Below, one piece after another: positions 25,293 through 34,690 of a stretch of DNA of 64,000 nucleotides; the stretch's first letter is position 1; every line of letters starts with the position of its first letter. The position numbers and the translations under genes were made by a program. The notes under the pieces are model-generated. The model saw only the letters and a program-made list of their open reading frames with translations. It did not search any database and was not told the DNA's origin. The DNA comes from Rhizobium sp. BK316 (lineage in GTDB: Bacteria; Pseudomonadota; Alphaproteobacteria; Rhizobiales; Rhizobiaceae). The stretch covers positions 186,001 through 250,000 of the forward strand of contig NZ_JACHZR010000002.1 in NCBI RefSeq assembly GCF_014193695.1. Reading direction: 5' to 3'.

Positions 25293-25432
25293 CTTTAACC
25301 TCGGCGCCGCTTGCAACTCGCGGCCTTCATATAGGTTGACGAGCCGTCTCAGCAAAGCGCGATCGGTCGATCGCGTCATTATGTCAATCCCGCAGGGCTT
25401 TGATCTTGACCCACGCTGCCTGCCCCTTTAAG

Positions 25433-25449
25433 TTTAGAATAATTCTAAA
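25433..25449. promoter_or_regulatory. Irr-binding ICE box between trHb and mbfA
   Basis: TTTAGAATAATTCTAAA is a palindrome around one central base, matching the rhizobial iron-control element bound by Irr. It ends 16 bp before the mbfA start codon and lies 140 bp upstream of the haemoglobin start. Irr bound here under iron limitation should repress mbfA, as documented for mbfA in related bacteria. Confidence 0.9.
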
Positions 25450-25465
25450 TTATTGGAGATTACCT

Positions 25466-26449
25466 ATGCTGGCACGGTTTTTCAGATCACCGAAACGTTC
25501 TTTCCGTTCTCTCTCCGAGCAGGAAATCCTGGCGCTCGCCATTGCCTCGGAAGAGGATGATGCCCGCATCTATCTCGCCTATGCGGAACATCTGCGAAAA
25601 GAGTTTCCGGCTTCCGCCAAGGTGTTCGAAGATATGGCTGAGGTGGAGGACACGCACCGAAGGTCGCTGATCGAAATTCACCGTCAGCGCTTCGGTGAGC
25701 GAATTCCTCTGATTCGCCGTGAGCATGTCGAGGGATTTTACGAGCGCAAGCCCGACTGGCTGCGCGCCAACCTGTCTCTCGATGCCATCAGGCAGGAGGC
25801 CGAGGCGATGGAGGAACAGGCCTACCGCTTCTATATCGAGGCGATCAAGCACACCTCTGATGCCTCCACCCGCCAGTTGCTCGGCGATCTTGCGCTCGCC
25901 GAACAGGGCCATGAGGACATCGCCCGCATGCTCGGCGACAAGCACACGCCTGAGGATGTGAAGAAGGAAGAGGATGAGACGGCGCGTCGCCGGTTCGTGC
26001 TGACCTATGTGCAGCCGGGCCTCGCCGGCCTCATGGACGGTTCGGTTTCCACGCTCGCACCGATCTTTGCCGCCGCCTTTGCGACGCAGGATACCTGGCA
26101 GACCTTCCTCGTTGGTCTCTCTGCCTCGGTCGGCGCCGGCATCTCGATGGGCTTCACCGAAGCGGCTCACGACGACGGCAAGATTTCCGGCCGCGGCTCG
26201 CCGATCAAGCGCGGCCTTGCCTGCGGTATCATGACGGCGCTCGGCGGTCTCGGCCATGCGCTGCCCTATCTGATCCCGCAATTCTGGACCGCGACCATCA
26301 CCGCCGCCATCATCGTCTTCTTCGAGCTCTGGGCGATCGCCTTCATCCAGAACAAATATATGGAGACGCCGTTCCTGCGCGCGGCCTTCCAGGTGGTTGT
26401 CGGCGGCAGCCTCGTACTGGCAGCCGGCATTTTTATCGGGAACGCGTGA
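25466..26449 (+). CDS. mbfA: Membrane-bound ferritin MbfA (ferritin-VIT1 fusion iron exporter)
   Basis: A 327-aa fusion. Residues about 15-155 form a ferritin/rubrerythrin-like four-helix domain with Glu/His metal ligands (AIASEEDDARIYLAYAEHL, MAEVEDTHRRSLIEIH, EEQAYRFYIEAI, LALAEQGHEDIARM). Residues about 175-327 form a VIT1/CCC1-type transporter domain (QPGLAGLMDGSVSTLAPIFAAAF, then several membrane segments). MbfA exports iron across the inner membrane and protects against iron and peroxide stress. GGAG lies upstream of the ATG at 25466. A perfect Irr box precedes the gene. Confidence 0.95.
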   Translation: MLARFFRSPKRSFRSLSEQEILALAIASEEDDARIYLAYAEHLRKEFPASAKVFEDMAEVEDTHRRSLIEIHRQRFGERIPLIRREHVEGFYERKPDWLRANLSLDAIRQEAEAMEEQAYRFYIEAIKHTSDASTRQLLGDLALAEQGHEDIARMLGDKHTPEDVKKEEDETARRRFVLTYVQPGLAGLMDGSVSTLAPIFAAAFATQDTWQTFLVGLSASVGAGISMGFTEAAHDDGKISGRGSPIKRGLACGIMTALGGLGHALPYLIPQFWTATITAAIIVFFELWAIAFIQNKYMETPFLRAAFQVVVGGSLVLAAGIFIGNA

Positions 26450-26465
26450 ATATGAGGGTGACGGG

Positions 26466-26518
26466 CGGTCGGGCGAAGCCCGAGCAATCGATCCGGTGAA
26501 TCGATTGCAGCGCGACCG
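26466..26518. repeat. Rhizobial-type palindromic intergenic element
   Basis: A three-part inverted structure: outer CGGTCG (26466-26471) with CGACCG (26513-26518); a small GGGC-GAA-GCCC hairpin (26471-26481); and a 9-bp stem GCAATCGAT (26484-26492) with ATCGATTGC (26500-26508). It resembles short palindromic repeats scattered in rhizobial intergenic DNA. The copy number cannot be judged from one window. Confidence 0.65.
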
Positions 26519-26531
26519 CATTCCTCAAATG

Positions 26532-26554
26532 AAAAAGACCGGCTTTCGCCGGCC
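26532..26554 (-). terminator. Terminator of the cysteine peptidase gene
   Basis: On the minus strand GGCCGGC-GAAA-GCCGGTC (one G-U pair) is followed by TTTTT, 27 bp after the stop codon of the transglutaminase-like gene. Confidence 0.85.
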
Positions 26555-26580
26555 TTCCCCACAGTCCCCCTCAAAACTCT

Positions 26581-27180
26581 TTACTTCAGAGCGCCGACCA
26601 GGACGTCGCGGCCATTCTCGATGGTGACCCAGCGGCCGGCATTGAAGCTCGACTGGCGCTTGATGAACGTATAGGGCGTCGAAAACCACGGCTTGACGTC
26701 GGTCGCGAGGTTGTCGAGCACGAAGTCGCCTTCGGCGGTGCGCAGCGTCAGAACCGCGTGGCCTTCCCCGTCAGGCTTGCGCACGACGGTCATCAGCAGG
26801 TCTGCGGGCGAGAAGCCGCGCTGGATGAGAATACGGCGCTTCAGGAGCGCGAAGTCCTCGCAGTCGCCGGCCGTGGTCGGATAGGCCCAGACCTCGTCCT
26901 TGCCGTAGATTTCCTTGTCGGTCATCGGCGTGATGGTGCGGTTGACGGTCGCGTTGACGGCGCGGACCGTGGCCCACTTGCCGCCGGTCATGGCGAGCGG
27001 GCCACTATTGCGATTGGCACCGCATTCAGCGCGATGCGTCTGACAGAAGTCGTAGTGACCGATCGGCTGCGAAGTCGCACTGCCGGTCACCATGGAGGCA
27101 TTCTTGCTAGGAGCCGGAATAGCCGCCGGCGCCATTGCAAACACGGCCATCATGGCCACGAGGAAACCCTTGATCCGCAC
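26581..27180 (-). CDS. Transglutaminase-like cysteine peptidase (BTLCP, DUF920)
   Basis: A 199-aa exported protein with a signal peptide (MRIKGFLVAMMAVFAMAPAAIPA). The bacterial transglutaminase-like cysteine proteinase triad is present: Cys in TTAGDCEDFALLKRRIL, His in GEGHAVLTLR, and Asp in FVLDNLATDV. Such proteins are usually periplasmic; in some bacteria relatives (LapG) process adhesins, but no lapD/adhesin gene is near. A terminator follows. The substrate is unknown. Confidence 0.87.
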   Translation of the reverse strand: MRIKGFLVAMMAVFAMAPAAIPAPSKNASMVTGSATSQPIGHYDFCQTHRAECGANRNSGPLAMTGGKWATVRAVNATVNRTITPMTDKEIYGKDEVWAYPTTAGDCEDFALLKRRILIQRGFSPADLLMTVVRKPDGEGHAVLTLRTAEGDFVLDNLATDVKPWFSTPYTFIKRQSSFNAGRWVTIENGRDVLVGALK

Positions 27181-27389
27181 GCCCTACTTCCCTGCATCGC
27201 CCTTTATTTATTAACAAACAGTTAACGGAGAGGGCCGAAAGGAGTCAATCGTTACTTCTTGTGAGGACTTTGCAACTCGCAGACATGGTTAAAATGCAAC
27301 GTAACCTTTGGGTGATTGAACGGAACTTGTTCAACCATGGCATTCTATTGAGGCAGCTGCATATTCTTTGGCGAGTGACCGGCTTCCAC

Positions 27390-28187
27390 TTAGCGGATCA
27401 GGCCTTTGACGGCGCTGCGCAGCCGTTCGATGTCCTGCGGGCGCGAAAGCCGGTGGTCGCCGTCGCGGATGAAGGTCAGCACCACATCGTCGGCCGGAAG
27501 ATGTTCGACCAGCTTCATTGCGTGCAGATAGGGAACATCTGCATCCTTCATGCCTTGCAGGATATGGATCGGGCAGCCCGTTTCGATGATCCCGGTCAGC
27601 ACCCGGTTCTCGCGCCCGTCTTCGATCAGCGCGCGGGTATAGATATTGGGCTCCACACTATATTGCGAACGCTCCTCGAAGTAACCGCGCTGTTCAAGAG
27701 ACGTGCGTTCTTTCTTCCTGAGGTTCGGTTCGATGAGATCGGAGGTGAAGTCCGGGGCCGGTGCGATCAGTACCATGCCCTCGAGCCTCGGCCCGCCATG
27801 CCGCGCGAGCTCCTGCGCCACCCTGAGCGCAATCCAGCCGCCCATCGAGGAGCCGACGAGGATCATCCGGTCCGGTGCGATATGACGGATCACTGCGAGC
27901 GCCTCCTCCAGCCAGCGCGAGATCGTGCCATCCGTAAAGGCGCCGCCGGAAAGTCCGTGGCCGGAATAGTCGAGACGGATGCAGGCCGCGCCCAGTTCCG
28001 AGGCCAGCCGGTCGATCTCGATAGCCTTGCTGCCGCTCATGTCCGATCGGTAGCCGGATAGCCAAACGAGGGCGGGAAGGTCGGTGTTGGGCTGAGCCGG
28101 GCGCACCAGCATGGCGATCTGCCGCGCAGCCTCGTCTTCACCGACATCGAGGAATTCGGGCTCAAGGACGGTCATTTGATCGGACAT
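27390..28187 (-). CDS. Alpha/beta hydrolase
   Basis: A 265-aa serine hydrolase. The nucleophile elbow is LVGSSMGGWIAL, the oxyanion region ALVWLSGYRSDMSGSKA, and the C-terminal His is in FIRDGDHRLSRPQD. This pattern is close to the palmitoyl-protein thioesterase ABHD10-like/YqiA-type small hydrolases. No lid domain is apparent. It is divergent from infC. The substrate is unknown. Confidence 0.87.
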   Translation of the reverse strand: MSDQMTVLEPEFLDVGEDEAARQIAMLVRPAQPNTDLPALVWLSGYRSDMSGSKAIEIDRLASELGAACIRLDYSGHGLSGGAFTDGTISRWLEEALAVIRHIAPDRMILVGSSMGGWIALRVAQELARHGGPRLEGMVLIAPAPDFTSDLIEPNLRKKERTSLEQRGYFEERSQYSVEPNIYTRALIEDGRENRVLTGIIETGCPIHILQGMKDADVPYLHAMKLVEHLPADDVVLTFIRDGDHRLSRPQDIERLRSAVKGLIR

Positions 28188-28301
28188 CGGGCAGAACTCC
28201 TGTTGTTTTGGCCTATAAAACAGATTCTTGACAGGCTGACAGCAGGTGATTTTTCCGCTAAAGGGTGTTATTGACTCCGTTGCAGCGATGACGTGACCTC
28301 G

Positions 28302-28329
28302 TTTGTGCCCCCTTCGAGAGGGACACGAA
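28302..28329 (+). promoter_or_regulatory. Hairpin in the infC leader
   Basis: TTTGTG-C-CCC, loop CCTTCGAGA-type, GGG-A-CACGAA form an imperfect stem (one C-A mismatch, one G-U pair) 37 bp before the infC AUU start and 22 bp before its GAGGAG ribosome-binding site. It could influence IF3 autoregulation; this is inference. Confidence 0.4.
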
Positions 28330-28366
28330 GCTGCAACGTTCCGAACAACGCGAGGAGAATACGACC

Positions 28367-28903
28367 ATTCGCAGACCCTTTAAAACCGACGCGCCCGTAA
28401 AGGATGGACCGCGCTCGAACCGGGAGATTCGCATTCCCAAAGTTCAGCTGATCGCAGCTGACGGACAGAATATGGGCATCGTGCCTACCGACCAGGCCTT
28501 GAGAATGGCGGAAGAAGCCGGCCTCGATCTCGTCGAAATTTCCCCCAATGCCGAACCGCCGGTATGCAAGATCCTCGATCTGGGCAAGCTGAAATATTCG
28601 AACCAGAAGAAGGCCGCCGAGGCGCGCAAGAAGCAGAAGATCGTTGAAGTCAAAGAAATCAAGATGCGCCCGAACATCGACACCCATGATTATGAGGTGA
28701 AGATGAAGGCGATGGGCCGCTTCTTCGACGAAGGCGATAAGGTAAAGGTGACGCTGAAGTTCCGCGGCCGCGAAATGGCGCACCAGGAACTCGGCATGAA
28801 GCTTCTCCAGCAGGTCAAGGCCGATACGCTCGAGATCGCCAAGGTTGAAGCTGAGCCCAAGCTCGAAGGCCGCCAGATGATGATGGTGCTGGCGCCGAAG
28901 TGA
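28367..28903 (+). CDS. infC: Translation initiation factor IF-3 (AUU start codon)
   Basis: A 178-aa IF-3. The conserved protein starts at ATT 28367 (Ile codon read as fMet), encoding (M)[14 protein letters not shown], with GAGGAG 9 bases upstream. Between this codon and the in-frame TGA at 28289 there is no ATG, GTG or TTG; the first ATG (28472) would delete the first 35 residues, including the conserved [12 protein letters not shown] segment. An AUU start is the known basis of IF3 autocontrol in E. coli. The N- and C-domains are complete ([36 protein letters not shown]). IF3 binds the 30S subunit and checks start codon-anticodon pairing. Confidence 0.94.
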   Translation: MRRPFKTDAPVKDGPRSNREIRIPKVQLIAADGQNMGIVPTDQALRMAEEAGLDLVEISPNAEPPVCKILDLGKLKYSNQKKAAEARKKQKIVEVKEIKMRPNIDTHDYEVKMKAMGRFFDEGDKVKVTLKFRGREMAHQELGMKLLQQVKADTLEIAKVEAEPKLEGRQMMMVLAPK

Positions 28904-28925
28904 CCGGAGCCGCATCCTTTCGCTC

Positions 28926-28953
28926 AAAGCCGTCCGACAGGGCGGCTTTTGTG
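28926..28953 (+). terminator. Terminator after infC
   Basis: AAAGCCGTCC-GACA-GGGCGGCTTT forms a 10-bp stem with one G-U pair, followed by TGTGTTTT. It lies 23 bp after the infC stop, so rpmI-rplT probably also have their own promoter in 28954-29200. Confidence 0.8.
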
Positions 28954-29203
28954 TTTTCCGAGGCGGCAAGATTCGTCATCCGCCCCGTTGCACTTTCATG
29001 GCGCTGCGGTTATAAGCGCGCGTCCGAACTGACCGGCAGGGCATGCCGTGGCAGTTTCGAATGCTTGCGGGCAGGTTTCGTCACTGGACCCGCAGATCAA
29101 CAACAAATGCTCCCGCGCCTTTGGCGAAGACCGTAAAACCGGGCTTTCGCGGAAGGGCTTCTTTAACGAAGCGGGTGAGGAGCTCTCAGAACGGAGTAGC
29201 AAA

Positions 29204-29407
29204 ATGCCCAAGATGAAGACGAAGTCCTCTGCCAAGAAGCGGTTCAAGATCACCGCTACCGGCAAGGTCAAGGCGGCTGCCGCTGGCAAGCGCCATGGCA
29301 TGATCAAGCGCACGAACAAGTTCATTCGCGATGCACGTGGCACGATGGTTCTGGCAGAACCCGATGGCCGCAAGGTCGTGAAGAACTATCTGCCGAACGG
29401 TCTCTGA
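29204..29407 (+). CDS. rpmI: 50S ribosomal protein L35
   Basis: A 67-aa basic ribosomal protein starting [20 protein letters not shown]. It has the L35 pattern ([19 protein letters not shown]) and normal length. A GGAG-type site precedes the ATG; the open frame to 29048 is not real. It is followed 39 bp later by rplT. The 250 bp before it, after the infC terminator, has no gene. Confidence 0.97.
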   Translation: MPKMKTKSSAKKRFKITATGKVKAAAAGKRHGMIKRTNKFIRDARGTMVLAEPDGRKVVKNYLPNGL

Positions 29408-29446
29408 GACTATTCCGGTAACGCGTTAGATTAAGGAGATCATGAA

Positions 29447-29851
29447 ATGGCACGTGTAAAAAGAGGCGTCACCGCCCACGCCAAGCATAAGAAAGTTCTG
29501 AAGCAGGCTAAGGGTTTCTACGGCCGCCGCAAGAACACCATCCGTACTGCCAAGGCTGCCGTCGATCGCGCCAAGCAGTACGCATATCGCGACCGCAAGG
29601 TTAACAAGCGCAACTTCCGCGCCCTCTGGATCCAGCGTATCAACGCTGCCGTCCGCGAATTCGGCCTGACCTACGGCCGCTTCATCGACGGTCTAAACAA
29701 GGCTGGCATCGAAGTCGACCGCAAGGTTCTCTCCGACATGGCAATCCACGAGCCGGAAGCATTCGGCGCCCTGGTTGCTGCCGCCAAGAAGGCCCTTGAA
29801 TACCTCAAGGACACCGGCACGGCTAACGAGTTTGAAGGCGCGGTTCGTTAA
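29447..29851 (+). CDS. rplT: 50S ribosomal protein L20
   Basis: A 134-aa L20 ([40 protein letters not shown]), which binds 23S rRNA early in 50S assembly and in many bacteria represses its own operon. AAGGAG lies 8 bases before the ATG. The gene is followed by a strong terminator. Confidence 0.98.
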   Translation: MARVKRGVTAHAKHKKVLKQAKGFYGRRKNTIRTAKAAVDRAKQYAYRDRKVNKRNFRALWIQRINAAVREFGLTYGRFIDGLNKAGIEVDRKVLSDMAIHEPEAFGALVAAAKKALEYLKDTGTANEFEGAVR

Positions 29852-29891
29852 CCAGCGCTTCCCAAGCTTGACGCTTTTTTGAATTTTGGGA

Positions 29892-29926
29892 AACCCGCGC
29901 TGGTTTGGGCTGGCGCGGGTTTTTCT
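29892..29926 (+). terminator. Terminator after rplT
   Basis: AACCCGCGC (29892-29900) pairs with GCGCGGGTT (29913-29921) around a 12-nt loop, followed by TTTCTTTCT. It ends the rpmI-rplT transcript 40 bp after rplT. Confidence 0.88.
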
Positions 29927-29999
29927 TTCTCTATAGTGCTGGCGCCGGCCGCCCGGCCCGCCATTTCGAACGCCGCCTGATCTGGACGGAAAGAAGACA

Positions 30000-31082
30000 A
30001 TGTCAGATATCGACCAGCTGAAATCCTCTTTGCTTGCCGAAATTGCCGCCGCCAATGACGAGCCTGCGCTCGAAGCGTTCCGCGTTTCGGCGCTCGGCAA
30101 GAAGGGTTCCGTTTCAGAACTCCTGAAGACGCTCGGCGCCATGACGCCGGAAGAGCGCCAAACTCGCGGCGCGGCGATCAATGCCCTGAAGAACGAGGTG
30201 ACGGACGCGCTTGCCGAACGCAAATCGGTGCTGAAGGAAGCGGCCGTCAACGCCCGCCTGAAGGCTGAAACGGTCGATGTCAGCCTGCCGGTCCGGTCCT
30301 CGCCCGCCGAGCGCGGCCGCATCCATCCGATCAGCCAGATCGTCGATGAAATCACCGCGATCTTCGGCGACATGGGCTTCTCGATCGCAGAAGGCCCTGA
30401 TATCGAGACCGACTACTACAATTTCACGGCGCTCAATTTTCCCGAAGGGCATCCGGCGCGCGAGATGCACGACACCTTCTTCTTCAATCCGGATGAGGAG
30501 GGTGAGCGCAAAGTCCTGCGCACGCATACCTCGCCGGTGCAGATCCGCACGATGGAAGCGCAGAAGCCGCCGATTCGCATCATCATTCCCGGCAAGACCT
30601 ATCGCCAGGATTCCGATGCCACGCATTCGCCGATGTTCCATCAGGTCGAAGGCCTGGTCGTCGACAAGAAGGCCAATGTCGCCAACATCCGCTGGGTGCT
30701 GGAAGAGTTCTGCAAGGCCTTCTTCGAGGTCGACAGCGTGACGATGCGTTTCCGTCCGTCCTTCTTCCCCTTCACCGAGCCGTCATTCGAGGTGGATATC
30801 CAGTGCGACCGCTCCGGCCCGATCGTCAAGTTCGGCGAGGGCACCGACTGGATGGAGATCCTCGGCTGCGGCATGGTCCACCCGAACGTGCTGCGCTACG
30901 GCGGCCTCGATCCGGACGAATATCAGGGTTTCGCCTGGGGCATGGGCCTCGACCGCATCGCCATGCTCAAATATGGCATGCCCGACCTGCGCGACTTCTT
31001 CAATGCCGATGTCCGCTGGATGAACCATTACGGCTTCCGCCCGCTCGACATGCCGACGCTGTTCGGCGGCCTGAGCGTTTAA
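30000..31082 (+). CDS. pheS: Phenylalanyl-tRNA synthetase alpha subunit
   Basis: A 360-aa class II aminoacyl-tRNA synthetase subunit. An N-terminal coiled coil ([19 protein letters not shown]) is followed by motif 2 ([28 protein letters not shown]) and motif 3 ([25 protein letters not shown]). It forms the alpha2-beta2 enzyme with PheT. GGAAAG precedes the ATG. No Phe-rich leader peptide or attenuator was seen in the 75 bp after the rplT terminator. Confidence 0.98.
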   Translation: MSDIDQLKSSLLAEIAAANDEPALEAFRVSALGKKGSVSELLKTLGAMTPEERQTRGAAINALKNEVTDALAERKSVLKEAAVNARLKAETVDVSLPVRSSPAERGRIHPISQIVDEITAIFGDMGFSIAEGPDIETDYYNFTALNFPEGHPAREMHDTFFFNPDEEGERKVLRTHTSPVQIRTMEAQKPPIRIIIPGKTYRQDSDATHSPMFHQVEGLVVDKKANVANIRWVLEEFCKAFFEVDSVTMRFRPSFFPFTEPSFEVDIQCDRSGPIVKFGEGTDWMEILGCGMVHPNVLRYGGLDPDEYQGFAWGMGLDRIAMLKYGMPDLRDFFNADVRWMNHYGFRPLDMPTLFGGLSV

Positions 31083-31097
31083 GGGAGGATTCGACCT

Positions 31098-33521
31098 ATG
31101 AAATTCACGCTCTCCTGGCTTAAGGATCATCTGGAAACGGATGCCACGCTCGATGAAATCTGCACCCGCCTGACTGAGATCGGGTTGGAGGTGGATGATG
31201 TCGACGACAAGGCAGCCTTCAAGCCCTTTGTCATCGCCAAGGTTCTCTCGGCCGAGAAGCATCCGCAGGCAGACCGCCTGAAGGTGCTGATGGTCGATAT
31301 CGGCCAAGGTGCTCCGGTACAGGTCGTCTGCGGCGCGCCGAATGCACGTGCCGGCCTCGTCGGCGCTTTCGCGGCTCCCGGCACCTATGTTCCCGGCATC
31401 GACGTGACACTGTCAGTGGGCAATATCCGCGGTGTCGAAAGCCGCGGCATGATGTGCTCGGAAAAGGAACTGCAGATCTCCGACAATCACGACGGCATCA
31501 TCGACCTTCCGGAAGATGCGCCAGTCGGCACGAGCTATGCCGCATATTCCCATCTCGACGACCCGGTCATCGAGATCAACCTGACGCCGAACCGTCCGGA
31601 CTGCACCTCGATCTACGGCATCGCCCGCGATCTCGCAGCCTCCGGCCTCGGCACGCTCAAGACGCGGCCCGCTCCGACCTTCGCCGCCGAAGGCGAAACG
31701 CCGGTGAAGCTGACGCTCGATCTCGATGACACGAAGCTTTGCCCCGGCTTCAGCCTGCGGCTCGTCCGTGGCGTCAAGAACGGCCCAAGCCCGCGCTGGA
31801 TGCAGCAGCGGCTTCTCACCATCGGCCTGCGTCCGATCAATGCGCTTGTCGATATCACCAACTACATGACCTTTGATCAGGGTCGGCCGATGCACGTCTT
31901 CGACGCCGCCAAGGTCACGGGCAACCTCACCGTCCGCCGCGCCAGGGAAGGCGAAACCGTGCTGGCGCTCGATCAGCGCGAATACAAGCTCGGCCCGAAC
32001 AACGTCGTCATCGCCGATGAAAACGGCATCGAATCGATCGGCGGCATCATGGGCGGCGAACATTCCGGCTGCGACGAGAACACTGTCGACGTGCTGATCG
32101 AATCCGCTCTCTGGGACCCGATGAACATTGCCAAGTCCGGCCGCGGGCTCGGCATCATCACCGATGCCCGCTACCGTTTCGAGCGCGGCGTCGATCCGGA
32201 ATATATGGTTCCCGGCCTCGAGCGCACGACGGAGCTGGTGCTGGAGCTTTGCGGCGGCACGCCGGCCAAGGCCGAGATTGTCGGCTACAAGGGTTATGAG
32301 CCGAAGATCGTCGACTTCCCCTATTCGGAGGTCAAGCGCCTGACAGGCCTGGACGTCTCGACGGAGGAAAGCAACACGATCCTGGCCCGCCTCGGCTTCA
32401 AGGTTTCCGGCTCCGGCGAGCGCGTTTCCGTGTCCGTTCCTTCATGGCGTCCCGATGTCGACGGCAAGGCCGATCTCGTCGAGGAGGTCATGCGCATTCA
32501 CGGCGTCGACAATATCAGGCCGGCCCCGCTCGAAAGCCATGCTGCCGTCAACGGCAAGATCCTGACAACGCTGCAGATCCGCACCCGCGCGGCCAAGCGC
32601 GCCCTTGCCTCGCGCGGCATGCTGGAGGCCGTCACCTGGTCCTTCATTCCGGAAGATCAGGCAAAGCTCTTCGGCGGCGGTTCCGCAGCCCTCAAGCTCG
32701 CCAATCCGATCGCTGCCGAAATGTCGGACATGCGCCCCTCGCTGCTGCCGGGTCTGCTGACGGCCGCCCAGCGCAATGCCGATAAGGGCTATGGCGACGT
32801 GGCGATCTTCGAAGTCTCGGGTACCTACGAAAACGACACGCCGGAAGGCCAGCGGCGCGTGGCGGGCGGCATCCGCCGCGGCACAGCCTCGCTTGCCGGT
32901 GCCGGCCGCATGTGGTCGAACGCCTCAAAGGGCGGCGGCAAGCCGGTTGACGTCTTCGATGCCAAGGCTGACGCACTGGCAGTTATCGAAGCCTGCGGCC
33001 TGCCGATGGGCAATATCCAGATCGAGCAGGGCGGTCCCGAATGGTATCACCCCGGCCGTTCCGGCACGATCAAGATGGGTCCGAAGGTGATCCTCGGTTC
33101 CTTCGGCGAGTTCCATCCGACGACGCTCGAAAAGCTCGATGTCTCCGGCGCCCTCTGCGGTTTCGAAGTCTATCTCGATGCCATGGCCGAGCCGAAGAAG
33201 AAGGCAACCCGCACCAAGCCGGCGCTCGATCTCTCGCCCTTCCAGGCCGTCAAGCGCGACTTCGCCTTCGTCATCGACAAGACGGTGGAAGCCGGCGCCA
33301 TCATCAAGGCTGCCACCGGCGCCGATCGCAAGCTGATCACAGGTGTCAATGTCTTCGATATTTTCGAAGGTGCCTCGGTTGGCGAAGGCAAGAAGTCTGT
33401 CGCGATTGAAGTCCAGATCCAGCCGGCCGAGCGCACGCTGACCGACGAGGATTTCGAGGCGCTGACGCAGAAGATCGTTGCCAGCGTCGCCAAGTTTACC
33501 GGCGGTGTTCTCCGAAGCTGA
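31098..33521 (+). CDS. pheT: Phenylalanyl-tRNA synthetase beta subunit
   Basis: An 807-aa beta subunit starting [16 protein letters not shown], with a tRNA-binding EMAP-like domain (residues about 40-150), B3/B4 editing domain, B5 domain, and C-terminal ferredoxin-like anticodon-binding domain ([15 protein letters not shown]...). It is the partner of PheS, 15 bp downstream, with GGGAGG before the ATG. Full length for alphaproteobacteria. Confidence 0.98.
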   Translation: MKFTLSWLKDHLETDATLDEICTRLTEIGLEVDDVDDKAAFKPFVIAKVLSAEKHPQADRLKVLMVDIGQGAPVQVVCGAPNARAGLVGAFAAPGTYVPGIDVTLSVGNIRGVESRGMMCSEKELQISDNHDGIIDLPEDAPVGTSYAAYSHLDDPVIEINLTPNRPDCTSIYGIARDLAASGLGTLKTRPAPTFAAEGETPVKLTLDLDDTKLCPGFSLRLVRGVKNGPSPRWMQQRLLTIGLRPINALVDITNYMTFDQGRPMHVFDAAKVTGNLTVRRAREGETVLALDQREYKLGPNNVVIADENGIESIGGIMGGEHSGCDENTVDVLIESALWDPMNIAKSGRGLGIITDARYRFERGVDPEYMVPGLERTTELVLELCGGTPAKAEIVGYKGYEPKIVDFPYSEVKRLTGLDVSTEESNTILARLGFKVSGSGERVSVSVPSWRPDVDGKADLVEEVMRIHGVDNIRPAPLESHAAVNGKILTTLQIRTRAAKRALASRGMLEAVTWSFIPEDQAKLFGGGSAALKLANPIAAEMSDMRPSLLPGLLTAAQRNADKGYGDVAIFEVSGTYENDTPEGQRRVAGGIRRGTASLAGAGRMWSNASKGGGKPVDVFDAKADALAVIEACGLPMGNIQIEQGGPEWYHPGRSGTIKMGPKVILGSFGEFHPTTLEKLDVSGALCGFEVYLDAMAEPKKKATRTKPALDLSPFQAVKRDFAFVIDKTVEAGAIIKAATGADRKLITGVNVFDIFEGASVGEGKKSVAIEVQIQPAERTLTDEDFEALTQKIVASVAKFTGGVLRS

Positions 33522-33544
33522 GCCGGCTACAAGCCAGATATTAT

Positions 33545-33572
33545 AGCCGGCAGCGCGGGCTGCCGGCTTTTT
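33545..33572 (+). terminator. Terminator after pheT
   Basis: AGCCGGCAGC-GCGG-GCTGCCGGCT, a perfect 10-bp stem followed by TTTTTC, 23 bp after the pheT stop. Its U-run abuts the end of the convergent NTF2-like gene. Confidence 0.9.
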
Positions 33573-33931
33573 CATATGTGAAGATGATAGAGCTTGCTGA
33601 CGATCGTCCAGCGGCCCTCGATCTTCAGCAGCGAGAGATAGTCGGTGAAGCGCATGCCGGCGAATTCGTCGGTTACTTTCACGGTCGCTGCATCGCCTGA
33701 TATATCGATGCTTTCGATATCCATGTAAGGTTGAGTGCCGGGCGGTGCTGCCCCTTCCTCGATGATTGCGCCAATGAATTCATCGCGCGAGAGCCATTCC
33801 ACCGCGTTTTGATAGTGCCCGATGATCGAACTCTTCGGGTGGAACGCTTTCTTCAGGGCTGCCTCATTGGCGAAGGCCATGCCCTCGACATAGAGATGAA
33901 CCGTTGCTTCGATTGCCTGCCTGTCGGCCAT
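33572..33931 (-). CDS. NTF2-like / lumazine-binding-like family protein
   Basis: A 119-aa cone-shaped (NTF2-like) protein: MADRQAIEATVHLYVEGMAFANEAALKKAF...FHPKSSIIG..., WTIVSKLYHLHI at the end. Such proteins may be small enzymes or ligand binders; no catalytic set is evident. The start at 33931 has GAGG upstream; the open frame to 34042 is not conserved-looking. It is convergent with pheT. Confidence 0.75.
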   Translation of the reverse strand: MADRQAIEATVHLYVEGMAFANEAALKKAFHPKSSIIGHYQNAVEWLSRDEFIGAIIEEGAAPPGTQPYMDIESIDISGDAATVKVTDEFAGMRFTDYLSLLKIEGRWTIVSKLYHLHI

Positions 33932-34045
33932 ATCGACACCTCGCCTCATATTCTGAAGGAGATGATAGCGGGGTCGTCGGCGAAGACAAGACTGGGAGAA
34001 GGAGAGCAGCCGGCGGTGGCCGCTCTCCTTATGTGAGGACAAGTA

Positions 34046-34546
34046 TCAGGCTGCGCGCGAAGCCTTCTGGTTCGCGGCAGTCATTGCAAGCTTTGTCAGA
34101 AGCTGGTCGGTCTTGCCTTCTTCCTGCAGAGTCCGGTCGAGAAGCGTGACGGCTTCCTTGAAGCCTAGCGTCTGCGCCCAGGTCTTCAGCGTGCCGTAGC
34201 GGGCGATTTCATAATGCTCGACGGCTTGGGCTGCAGAAATCAGGCCCGCATCGATGGCCGATGTGCCTTTGAATTCCTCCATGATTTCCTCGCCCTCGGC
34301 GATGATGCCCTGGATCGCTTCACAGGTTTTGCCCTGGGCACGCTTGCCGATGATTTCGAAAACCTGCTGCAGTCGCTCGACATGGCCTTCAGTTTCTTCA
34401 CGGTGCTTTTCGAAACCTGCCTTCAATTCCGTCGATTGAGCAGCGCGTGCCATCTTCGGCAAGGCGCGCAATATCTGCCGTTCGGCAAAATAGATGTCCT
34501 TCAGCGTATCGTAAAACAGATCTTCCAGTGTCTTTTCCTTGGCCAT
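34046..34546 (-). CDS. YciE/YciF-type ferritin-like protein (DUF892)
   Basis: A 166-aa ferritin-like stress protein starting MAKEKTLEDLFYDTLKDIYFAERQ, the DUF892 signature, with repeated E-x-x-H motifs in four helices (EKHREETEGHVERLQQVFE; AQAVEHYEIARYGTL). AAAGGAACGG precedes the ATG at 34546; the 358-codon open frame to 35122 is a shadow of the divergent gene. Related proteins are induced by osmotic and general stress. The metal-binding role is inferred. Confidence 0.88.
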   Translation of the reverse strand: MAKEKTLEDLFYDTLKDIYFAERQILRALPKMARAAQSTELKAGFEKHREETEGHVERLQQVFEIIGKRAQGKTCEAIQGIIAEGEEIMEEFKGTSAIDAGLISAAQAVEHYEIARYGTLKTWAQTLGFKEAVTLLDRTLQEEGKTDQLLTKLAMTAANQKASRAA

Positions 34547-34690
34547 TGTTCCGTTCCTTTGTTGATGGATTTGCGCCCCTCGGGCGACATTTCTTAGAAG
34601 TTGGCACCGGGCTAATTGTTCCCACGCATTTCGGGTGGAATCACTGCATCGTCCGGGCGACGGTATCGTCAGGAATCGGGAGGACCGTGC

